Part shown: positions 1 to 6,541 of the stretch, in pieces
Layout of the letters: each line of letters opens with the position of its first letter
Position numbering within the stretch: the first letter of the stretch is position 1
Source of the DNA: Caryophanales bacterium UBA970
GTDB taxonomy: Bacteria > Bacillota_I > Bacilli_A > RFN20 > CAG-826
Length of the DNA: 6,541 nucleotides
Direction: 5' to 3'
Assembly (NCBI GenBank): GCA_002292805.1
Contig: DBCA01000019.1
Location: 1 to 6,541 of the forward strand
Translations under genes and position numbers: made by a program
The notes under the pieces: model-generated
What the model saw: only the letters and a program-made list of their open reading frames with translations
Database searches by the model: none
What the model was told of the DNA's origin: nothing

Positions 1-1276
1 TACGACTCACCGTGTTACTATGCGAAAGTTGATAACGATATTCACTTGTATAAACCATGTCCTTCACATAAGCATCAAAGGTTAATCCTTGACTTGTGAC
101 CATCAACTGAGCAATTCTTGCATCGATATGATAAATCTTTAATCCCGAGGATGTAAACATGCGCGGGTACCTTCCGGCAAAAGAAGCTTGGCTATCTTTT
201 TGATTCAAGCCAATCGGTTGATAAAATTCAAGCAAGAGATATTCATCCATCATCGTCGTGGGATTAGGTTTGGTTAACATCAACATCGAGGGTTGGGTGG
301 CAATCGAAGGTAAGACCACGGTTCCTGGTTGACTAATAAATGTCGGAGGAATCCATCCTAATGCCATTTTTGAAAATCCATTATGATCACCGATGTTGTA
401 ATCCATCATGTCTAATGCCCCTGAAGGACCCCAATCCCCAGCACTTCGATCATAAGAATAATAATCAAGCAATCCTAGCAAATGGCCAACTTCGTGAATA
501 TAAACATGCGCATCAACCGTCCGTCGACCTTGATTATCAATCCATGGAAAAAAGATCGGTTCATTGTTTTCATTCCATTCTGCTTTGCCATTGGCACTAC
601 GTTGATAGTAGCCATCTTCATACATGAATTGATAACTACTCCAACCATAATGAAATAACGTAGGACTTAATACATTAGCCGCGCCACCTTGATAGGCAAC
701 AAACGCCCAGAACACATCCTTGTCTTCGCCATATTGTTCCCCTTGAGGATCAAAGGGTAATGAATAAATAAAATAAACCGCGTCCAAATAACCATCTTGA
801 TCTTGATCAAAATCCAAGACCCGATTAGGATAGGTTTCTTTAAAATAGGTGAGTGCTGGTTGAATGACGTCTCCACCAAGTAGACCGCGGTTGTTGGATA
901 AATCAACAGCCGTGATGGATGGAGTAAACCAATCGGTCACCATGCCTTCAATGGTTAATTGTCCATAACTCGAAGCGTGATAATAAGAAGCAACGGAATG
1001 CCAAGGCAATTCAGATGGAGAACCAAAAAAAGCAGTGTCGATGTTGTCCTTGGTTTGTTGGCATCCTTCAAGAATCTCCGCACATGTCGCATCGGTGAAT
1101 TGAATAGGAATTACCAACATATTGACGAGCCCTGTACTGGGCATCGCGGTGGCATATCCTTCGTTGATTCTGACATCACGATAGATAACACCACTCAAGG
1201 TCGATGTAAGGGGAAATGAAGAAGATTGAAGGAGTTGGAATCCAATTAATAAGGTGAGAGTTAGGAAGCGTTTCAT
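1..1276 (-). CDS. Secreted M6-family (immune inhibitor A-like) metalloprotease, 3' end outside window
   Basis: An open frame of 425 codons starts with ATG at 1276 and has no stop before the window edge, so the C-terminus is missing. The product is probably an exported zinc endopeptidase. Residues 1-20 look like a signal peptide: Lys2-Arg3, a hydrophobic core (FLTLTLLIGFQLL), then a Ser run. There is no lipobox Cys. The catalytic domain begins near residue 50 (VNMLVIPIQFTD) and includes SVASYYHASSYGQLTIEG (94-111), which resembles the M6 'SYGKL' segment. A DxDxDGxxD calcium-type loop lies at 157-165. The zinc site HEVGHLLGLLD is at 261-271, with His261 and His265 as ligands, Glu262 as catalytic base and Asp271 as a possible third ligand. 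A likely Met-turn (ALDMMDY, 287-293) and an LGWIPP segment (306-311) follow. M6 proteins often carry further C-terminal domains, which cannot be seen here. The start is supported by the signal peptide, although no Shine-Dalgarno is visible. The substrate is unknown. The M6 assignment is strong; the subgroup is not determined. Confidence 0.9.
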   Translation of the reverse strand, partial: MKRFLTLTLLIGFQLLQSSSFPLTSTLSGVIYRDVRINEGYATAMPSTGLVNMLVIPIQFTDATCAEILEGCQQTKDNIDTAFFGSPSELPWHSVASYYHASSYGQLTIEGMVTDWFTPSITAVDLSNNRGLLGGDVIQPALTYFKETYPNRVLDFDQDQDGYLDAVYFIYSLPFDPQGEQYGEDKDVFWAFVAYQGGAANVLSPTLFHYGWSSYQFMYEDGYYQRSANGKAEWNENNEPIFFPWIDNQGRRTVDAHVYIHEVGHLLGLLDYYSYDRSAGDWGPSGALDMMDYNIGDHNGFSKMALGWIPPTFISQPGTVVLPSIATQPSMLMLTKPNPTTMMDEYLLLEFYQPIGLNQKDSQASFAGRYPRMFTSSGLKIYHIDARIAQLMVTSQGLTFDAYVKDMVYTSEYRYQLSHSNTVSR

Positions 1277-1278
1277 CT

Positions 1279-1294
1279 TGTCATCATCATAACA
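1279..1294 (-). promoter_or_regulatory. Candidate extended -10 promoter for the protease gene
   Basis: On the minus strand, bases 1294 to 1286 read TGTTATGAT. This matches an extended -10 element (TG, one base, then TATGAT, one mismatch from TATAAT). With normal spacing the start would fall near 1279, leaving about three bases before the ATG at 1276, so the mRNA would be nearly leaderless. That fits the lack of a Shine-Dalgarno sequence. No -35 hexamer resembling TTGACA sits 17 bases upstream (CAGCAT is there instead). The motif overlaps the T-rich tail of the rpoC terminator. It is short and could be chance; the alternative is expression by read-through from rpoC. Confidence 0.3.
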
Positions 1295-1329
1295 AAAATA
1301 AAAAGAGGATGCTGTTGGCATCCTCTTTT
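1294..1329 (-). terminator. Rho-independent terminator after rpoC
   Basis: Bases 1301-1312 and 1318-1329 form a perfect 12-bp inverted repeat (AAAAGAGGATGC with GCATCCTCTTTT) around a 5-base loop. On the minus strand the hairpin is followed at once by TTTTTATTTTT, counting the Ts in the stem base (1304 down to 1294). It begins 20 bases after the rpoC stop codon, as expected for an intrinsic terminator ending the rpoB-rpoC transcript. On the plus strand the stem is followed only by TTTTAG, and no plus-strand gene ends here, so the minus-strand reading is preferred. Confidence 0.88.
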
Positions 1330-1349
1330 AGTAAGTTGACTCTAAACGA

Positions 1350-4300
1350 TTAATCTTCTAAAAAGTCTTCAAACTTTTCCAAGTATTGTTCATCATTGGA
1401 ACGATAGTTGGCTTTGATTTGGCGCATGGATTGCTCAACGGTGAAGTTATCTGCCGTTGTTTTCTTCATCGCGTCCGTGAATAAACCACGACCTGCTGGA
1501 ATTAATTTCCCAGTGATCACATTTTCTTTTAGACCATGAAGAACATCGGTTTTTCCTTTGATGGCCGCATCGGTTAACACCTTGGTGGTTTCTTGGAAAG
1601 ATGCTGCCGAGAGGAAGGATTCGGTTTCTAAGGATGCTTTGGTGATCCCTAATAAACGTGGCATCGCAACCGCTGGATTTTTACCAGATAACAAAGCAAT
1701 TTCATTCTTTTCCGTGAAGGTGGTTGTGTCCACTTTCGAACCGGTTAACATATCGGTATCTCCACCATCAATGATGAGCACTTTGCGGGTCATTTGACGA
1801 ATGATGACTTCAATATGCTTATCGGCAATGCTTGCCCCGTTGGATTGATAAACCTTTTGAACTTCTTTGATGATGTACTTTTGAACAGCCGTCATATCGG
1901 CATACTTTAATAAATCTTTTGGATAGACAGCCCCTTCAGAAATTTTAGTTCCTGAGACGATCTTATCACCGACTTTGACACGCAAGCGTGAACCAAATGG
2001 GGTATCAAAATCTAGGGTATCTAAATCATTCTTGACGGTAACTTTATAACGACCATTGTTGTCTTCGATGTTCACGACTTTTCCGCTAATCGAGGAAATC
2101 ACTGCTTCACCTTTGGGACGGCGAGCTTCAAAAATTTCTCCAACGCGTGGCAACCCGTCGGTAATGTTACGACCAGCAACACCACCTTCGTGGAATGTTC
2201 TCATCGTTAACTGCGTTCCTGGTTCCCCAATCGATTGGGCGGCCATGATGCCAACGGCATCACCAATTTCTACAAGTTTACCTGTGGCCAAGTGACGACC
2301 ATAACATTTTTGGCAAATCCCACCTTTGGATTCACAACCGATAACCGAGCGAATTTCTACATCGGTAATCCCGGCATCAACAATCAACTTGGCATCGCGT
2401 TCATCCATCATGCGATCACCTTCAACAATCACCGCTTTGGTTTTTGGATGAATGACATCGCGGATGTTAAAGCGACCGACTAATCGACTTAATAATGGTG
2501 TGATGATCGTGTCACGTGCGGTATCTTTGATGTCATAGACATTGGTGCCATGATCGGTACCGCAGTCGGCTTCACGAATGATCACGTCTTGAGAAACGTC
2601 ACAAAGTTTACGGGTTAAATACCCAGAGTCAGCTGTCTTTAACGCGGTATCAGCACCGACCTTACGCGCACCGTGGGTGGCGATGAAGAATTCAGAGATT
2701 GATAAACCTTCACGGAAGGAAGAACGGATAGGAAGTTCAATATACTTACCATTTGGTTTTGACATCAATCCACGATAACCAATCAATTGGTTAAAGTTAG
2801 AGGCCTTCCCACGTGCCCCTGAGTTGAAAATGATGTTGAGTGGGTTGTCATTCTTGTTGGCCATGAGGGCAAGAACACTGCTGGCAATTTTCTTTTGAAC
2901 ATCTTCTTTCCAAATTTGAACGACAAGATTATATCGTTCTTCATCGGTGAGTAACCCTTGATTAAATTGATCGGTGATTTCTTCAACACGGCGATCACCT
3001 TCATCAATAATTTCTTGTTTGTTTTCTAATTTCACGATGTCGCTTAAGGCAACCGTTAAACCAGAAACTGTGGCGTACTTAAAGCCTTGGTCTTTCATCT
3101 TGTCGAGGATGACGCTGGTACGACTGGTGCCATAACGAGCGAAGACTTCTTTAATGATGGCCGATAAATCTTTTGAACCTAATGGTGTCATCATAGGTTT
3201 CTTAGCAATGACTTTAGGGAAATCCGTTCCTTTAGGAACAAAATATTCTTCAAGATCACCTTTGATATTGGCGGTACTCTTGTTGTTGATATAAGGGAAG
3301 TCACTTGGGAAAATGCTATTGAAAATCATTTTACCAACGGTGGTTAAAAGATAACCTTCATTCATCGCAGGGGTAAAGTTTGTTTTCTTTAATGCGGATC
3401 CAGGGACCGCAATCCGGTTATGCAAGTGGATTTGTTTGGTTTGATAAGCGACCACGATTTCAGAAAGATCTTTAAAGACTTTTCCTTCGCCGTTGGCAAA
3501 TGCTTCATACATTTCTGCGTTGATTTCATCCCCGGCTTTTTTCGCTTTTGCCGCTTTCGCTTCATAGTAAGCTTTGGTGTTTTCCATCGTTAAATAGAAA
3601 TTACCAATGACCATGTCTTGGGATGGCGTCGCAATCGGTAATCCATCTTTTGGTCCTAAGATGTTGTTGGAGGCTAACATTAAATTCACGGCTTCTTCTT
3701 GGGCAGCTTTGCTTAATGGGACGTGTACGGCCATTTGGTCACCGTCAAAGTCAGCGTTAAATCCAGTCGTGACCAGTGGGTGTAAACGGATGGCGCGACC
3801 TTCCACTAGTTTAGGTTGGAATGCTTGAATCCCTAATCGGTGAAGGGTTGGCGCACGGTTGAGTAGCACAGGGTGGAAGGAAATGATTTCTTCGACGATA
3901 TCAAAGACAATTTCGTCGTAATTTTCGACTTTCTTTTCTGCTTGTTTATGGGAGTTTGCATACCCACGATCAATCAATAAAGAAGCAATGAATGGTTTCA
4001 GTAATTGGATCGCCATTTCTCGAGGTAATCCACATTGGTACATCTTTAAGTCTGGGCCAACGGCGATGACGGAACGACCAGAATAGTCAACCCGTTTACC
4101 GAGTAAGTTTTGACGGAAGCGACCTTGTTTACCTTTTAAGGCAGAGGATAAGGACTTGAGTTCCCGACCCGAACCACCGGAAGATAAGACTGGTTTACCA
4201 CGACGGCCGTTGTCAATTAACGCGTCAACAGCTTCTTGTAACATCCGCTTTTCGTTACGTAACATGGTGCTTGGCGCATTCATGTTAATTAAATTCTTTA

Positions 4301-5234
4301 AACGACGATTACGAGCGATTAAACGACGGTATAAATCGTTTAAATCGGAAGTCGCAAACCGACCGCCATCGAGTTGAAGCATCGGACGTAAATCAGGTGG
4401 GATGACTGGTAAGACATCCAAAATCATCCATTCAGGACGGTTGTTGGATAAGCGGAAACTATCCACAAGTTCTAAACGCTTGATCAACTTGTTACGACGT
4501 TGAGTCGGGGCATTGACCATTTCTTTGTTGATGGCTTGGAATTCTTTTTCTAAATCAATTTCTTTTAACAAACGTTTAATCGCTTCGGCACCTTCACCAA
4601 ATTCTGAACCTAAATGTTTTTGAATAAAGGCGGTGACGACTTCGAAGTTAATCGGTTCGCTGCGGTTTTCTAAACGGTTAACAAGTTCTTCCGCACGGGC
4701 CGCTTCATAACCTTCTAAACGTCCTTGGAATTCTTTGATCACAGACACAAAGTCTACGCGACCGGTTTTTTCATCAATGACTTGACGGTATTTTAAAATC
4801 TTGGATTGACCAGCATTTAAGCAAATTAGTGTTGAACCCACTAAGTAAACGAGTTCTTCTAATTGCTTTGCATTGATGTCTAAAATTAAAGCGATCCGGG
4901 AAGGAATGCCTTTGACATACCAAATATGTGCACATGGGGTGGCTAATTCAATATGACCCATGCGTTCTCTTCGAGCATCTTTGGTCATGACTTCAACGCC
5001 ACATTTTTCACAAACAACCCCAACATAACGTTGCTTTTTATACTTACCGCAATGGCATTCATAATCTTTGGAAGGACCAAAAATCTTTTCACAGAACAAA
5101 CCTTGCATTTCTGGTTTTTGCGAACGATAGTTAATCGTTTCTGGTTTCATCACTTCTCCATGAGACCATTTACGAATGGTTTCTGGTGAAGCTAAACCGA
5201 CGCGGATTTTACTAATTTTATTAATTTCAACCAT
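1350..5234 (-). CDS. rpoC: DNA-directed RNA polymerase subunit beta' (complete)
   Basis: This encodes 1294 residues of beta', the subunit that supplies the catalytic aspartates of RNA polymerase and, with beta, forms the cleft that holds DNA and the RNA-DNA hybrid. The N-terminal zinc site has Cys60, Cys62, Cys75 and Cys78. The rudder lies near 343-360, followed by the KGKQGRFRQNLLGKRVDYSG segment (switch 2 region) at 367-386. The active-site motif NADFDGDQ is at 493-500, with Mg-binding Asp495, Asp497 and Asp499. The bridge helix is around 850-885. The second zinc site uses Cys891, Cys967, Cys974 and Cys977. The trigger loop around 1000-1020 has Arg1012 and His1015, and carries no large insertion of the enterobacterial type. 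The conserved LSAASFQETT segment is at 1208-1217. Start ATG is fixed by a strong Shine-Dalgarno sequence and by alignment with the family; the stop is TAA. All catalytic and zinc residues are present, so the subunit should be functional. Small oddities: a longer rudder, a Lys/Ala-rich insert near 553-583, and a Gly-to-Val change in the bridge helix. Confidence 0.99.
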   Translation of the reverse strand: MVEINKISKIRVGLASPETIRKWSHGEVMKPETINYRSQKPEMQGLFCEKIFGPSKDYECHCGKYKKQRYVGVVCEKCGVEVMTKDARRERMGHIELATPCAHIWYVKGIPSRIALILDINAKQLEELVYLVGSTLICLNAGQSKILKYRQVIDEKTGRVDFVSVIKEFQGRLEGYEAARAEELVNRLENRSEPINFEVVTAFIQKHLGSEFGEGAEAIKRLLKEIDLEKEFQAINKEMVNAPTQRRNKLIKRLELVDSFRLSNNRPEWMILDVLPVIPPDLRPMLQLDGGRFATSDLNDLYRRLIARNRRLKNLINMNAPSTMLRNEKRMLQEAVDALIDNGRRGKPVLSSGGSGRELKSLSSALKGKQGRFRQNLLGKRVDYSGRSVIAVGPDLKMYQCGLPREMAIQLLKPFIASLLIDRGYANSHKQAEKKVENYDEIVFDIVEEIISFHPVLLNRAPTLHRLGIQAFQPKLVEGRAIRLHPLVTTGFNADFDGDQMAVHVPLSKAAQEEAVNLMLASNNILGPKDGLPIATPSQDMVIGNFYLTMENTKAYYEAKAAKAKKAGDEINAEMYEAFANGEGKVFKDLSEIVVAYQTKQIHLHNRIAVPGSALKKTNFTPAMNEGYLLTTVGKMIFNSIFPSDFPYINNKSTANIKGDLEEYFVPKGTDFPKVIAKKPMMTPLGSKDLSAIIKEVFARYGTSRTSVILDKMKDQGFKYATVSGLTVALSDIVKLENKQEIIDEGDRRVEEITDQFNQGLLTDEERYNLVVQIWKEDVQKKIASSVLALMANKNDNPLNIIFNSGARGKASNFNQLIGYRGLMSKPNGKYIELPIRSSFREGLSISEFFIATHGARKVGADTALKTADSGYLTRKLCDVSQDVIIREADCGTDHGTNVYDIKDTARDTIITPLLSRLVGRFNIRDVIHPKTKAVIVEGDRMMDERDAKLIVDAGITDVEIRSVIGCESKGGICQKCYGRHLATGKLVEIGDAVGIMAAQSIGEPGTQLTMRTFHEGGVAGRNITDGLPRVGEIFEARRPKGEAVISSISGKVVNIEDNNGRYKVTVKNDLDTLDFDTPFGSRLRVKVGDKIVSGTKISEGAVYPKDLLKYADMTAVQKYIIKEVQKVYQSNGASIADKHIEVIIRQMTRKVLIIDGGDTDMLTGSKVDTTTFTEKNEIALLSGKNPAVAMPRLLGITKASLETESFLSAASFQETTKVLTDAAIKGKTDVLHGLKENVITGKLIPAGRGLFTDAMKKTTADNFTVEQSMRQIKANYRSNDEQYLEKFEDFLED

Positions 5235-5240
5235 GGTGTG

Positions 5241-5248
5241 CTCCCTTC
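5241..5248 (-). promoter_or_regulatory. Shine-Dalgarno sequence of rpoC
   Basis: On the minus strand the spacer between rpoB and rpoC reads GAAGGGAG, followed by six bases (CACACC) and the ATG at 5234. This purine-rich stretch is a good ribosome binding site at normal distance and decides the rpoC start. It begins immediately after the rpoB stop codon, so the two genes are tightly linked and likely co-translated from one mRNA. Confidence 0.85.
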
Positions 5249-6541
5249 CTATTCTTCGTCATCGACTTTGGCAGTCGTGACTACTTCGCCTTTTTCATCT
5301 TCAATGATAAAGCTTTCATTAATCGCCATTTCGTTTTCATCAGCATCAAATGATTCTGACGTATACGCGCGAATTGAAGAGTTGATCTTACGTTCTTCTG
5401 CTAGCGCATCTTTGGAAAGTTGTTCCATGTCCATTTCTTGGTTGGTTTCATCAAACAAGCGGACATCAATGGCCAAGGCTTGTAATTCTTTTTGCAGAAC
5501 CTTGAACGATTCAGGAATGCCTGGACGTGGAATGTCGCGATCTTTGATGATGGCTTCATAGGCTTTACGACGACCGACACGGTCATCCGATTTGATCGTG
5601 AGAATTTCTTGTAATGTATTGGCAGCACCATAAGCTTCCAGTGCCCACACTTCCATTTCCCCGAAACGTTGACCACCGTTTTGTGCTTTACCACCAAGCG
5701 GTTGTTGCGTGACCAAGGAGTAAGGACCCGTCGCCCGAGCGTGTAATTTATCGTCGACCATGTGCACGAGTTTAATCATGTACATGACACCAACAGAGAT
5801 GCGTTCATCAAACGAATCACCGGTGCGACCATCAATCAAGACAGATTTACCATCTTCATCAAGTCCTGCTTTTTTCATCAGGTCCATGATTTCTTGATTG
5901 GAAATACCATCGAAAACTGGGGTGGCGATTTTCATGCCAAGTTTTTTGGCAGCCATCCCTAAATGAATTTCTAAAATTTGCCCGATGTTCATCCGGCTTG
6001 GAACCCCTAATGGGTTGAGCATGATGTCCACTGGCGTACCGTCTGGTAGGAAAGGCATGTCTTCCACAGGAAGAATTCGCGAGATAACCCCTTTGTTCCC
6101 GTGACGACCTGACATCTTATCCCCTTCGGAGATTTTTCTCTTTTGAACGATGTAAACACGAACCACTTCATTGACGCCTGGCGCTAATTCATCCCCACGT
6201 TCACGAGAGAAGATTTTGACATCCAAGACAATCCCTGCACCACCATGAGAAACACGGAGCGAGGAATCTTTACCTTCTTTGGTTTTTTCACTAAAGATTG
6301 CGCGTAATAATTTTTCTTCACTGGTTGGTTCGGTGACGCCTTTTGGGGTGACTTTACCAACAAGAATATCGCCTTCTTTGACTTCCGCACCTGGGATGAT
6401 GATCCCACGTTCATCTAAGTAAGCTTTCGCTTCTTCATTCGTGGAAGGAATATCACGGGTGATTTCTTCGTTACCTAATTTAGTTGCACGGCATTCAAGG
6501 GTGTGTTCTTCAATATGAATCGAGGTATACACATCTTCTTT
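5249..6541 (-). CDS. rpoB: DNA-directed RNA polymerase subunit beta, C-terminal part (5' end outside window)
   Basis: The frame is open from the window edge to a TAG stop at 5249-5251 and gives the last 430 residues of beta. It begins [13 protein letters not shown]; the GTG at 6530-6532 is an internal Val codon, not a start. The fragment contains the [15 protein letters not shown] segment, whose Lys142 and Lys150 (fragment numbering) match the active-site lysines known as K1065 and K1073 in E. coli. It also has [22 protein letters not shown] sequence near 171-187, and [13 protein letters not shown], with His260 and Lys265 matching E. coli H1237 and K1242. The [24 protein letters not shown] segment begins near 283. 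It ends with the conserved [11 protein letters not shown] helix and an acidic tail of about 70 residues. The rifampicin-binding region lies upstream, outside the window. The gene is followed after 14 bases by rpoC, with which it forms the polymerase core and probably an operon. Nothing suggests damage to the gene. Confidence 0.98.
   Translation of the reverse strand, partial: KEDVYTSIHIEEHTLECRATKLGNEEITRDIPSTNEEAKAYLDERGIIIPGAEVKEGDILVGKVTPKGVTEPTSEEKLLRAIFSEKTKEGKDSSLRVSHGGAGIVLDVKIFSRERGDELAPGVNEVVRVYIVQKRKISEGDKMSGRHGNKGVISRILPVEDMPFLPDGTPVDIMLNPLGVPSRMNIGQILEIHLGMAAKKLGMKIATPVFDGISNQEIMDLMKKAGLDEDGKSVLIDGRTGDSFDERISVGVMYMIKLVHMVDDKLHARATGPYSLVTQQPLGGKAQNGGQRFGEMEVWALEAYGAANTLQEILTIKSDDRVGRRKAYEAIIKDRDIPRPGIPESFKVLQKELQALAIDVRLFDETNQEMDMEQLSKDALAEERKINSSIRAYTSESFDADENEMAINESFIIEDEKGEVVTTAKVDDEE

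Noticed and set aside
340..627. Plus-strand open frame opposite the protease gene
   Set aside because: The minus-strand frame over the same bases has a clear catalytic motif and family-like sequence; this one shows no recognisable feature.
667..906. Minus-strand open frame in another register inside the protease gene
   Set aside because: It is a shadow of the protease frame, with no family-like sequence.
1273..1290. Five-codon ORF (MMMTR, TGA) overlapping the protease ATG, as a possible leader peptide or translational coupler
   Set aside because: It arises from a CAT repeat, has no Shine-Dalgarno sequence, and would not be on the transcript if the candidate promoter is real.
1281..1290. CATCATCAT short tandem repeat
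   Set aside because: Only three trinucleotide units; too short to call a repeat feature.
5238..5561. Plus-strand open frame of about 107 codons antisense to the end of rpoB
   Set aside because: It is Ser-rich low-complexity translation of the antisense of an acidic coding tail, has no ribosome binding site, and overlaps a certain gene.
6530..6532. GTG as a start codon for the rpoB frame
   Set aside because: The frame stays open to the window edge and residues on both sides ([12 protein letters not shown]) match the interior of beta, so this is an internal Val codon.
1..6541. TGA read as Trp, CRISPR arrays, tRNAs, insertion sequences or a novel defence-type system
   Set aside because: No in-frame TGA in any of the three genes, no regularly spaced repeats, no tRNA-like or transposase sequence, and almost every base belongs to the three genes described.

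Overview
The window carries three genes, all on the minus strand. Read in the direction of transcription (from high to low coordinates) they are: the 3' two thirds or less of rpoB (the 5' part lies beyond base 6541), a complete rpoC, an intrinsic terminator, and the 5' part of a gene for a secreted M6-type (immune inhibitor A-like) metalloprotease that runs off the window at base 1. Together these account for nearly every base. The only non-coding stretches are 14 bases between rpoB and rpoC and 73 bases between rpoC and the protease gene.

The organism is most likely a member of the Bacillota, on the Mollicutes-related or Erysipelotrichia-like side (Acholeplasma or Izemoplasma-type relatives). 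Three things point there: beta' has about 1294 residues and no large insertion in the trigger loop, beta has an Asn in the GGKAQ(F/N)GGQRF motif, and the DNA looks moderately AT-rich. This placement comes from remembered family patterns, not from a search. Every Trp in the three proteins is encoded by TGG and no in-frame TGA occurs, so the window gives no sign of the Mycoplasma-type code. The two stop codons seen are TAG (rpoB) and TAA (rpoC).

RpoB and RpoC form the catalytic core of RNA polymerase and are co-transcribed with a 14-base spacer that holds a strong Shine-Dalgarno sequence. The transcript is expected to end at a 12-bp hairpin with a T-rich tail about 20 bases after rpoC. The protease gene starts just after it and has no visible Shine-Dalgarno sequence. 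An extended -10 motif inside the terminator tail could give it its own, nearly leaderless, transcript. The protease is functionally unrelated to transcription, so rpoC appears to be the end of its operon here and the usual rpsL-rpsG-fusA continuation is absent.

I did not find a clearly new biological system. The points most worth a second look are the protease gene, its compact terminator/promoter junction, and several substitutions or small insertions in functional elements of beta' (rudder, bridge helix, a Lys/Ala-rich insert).
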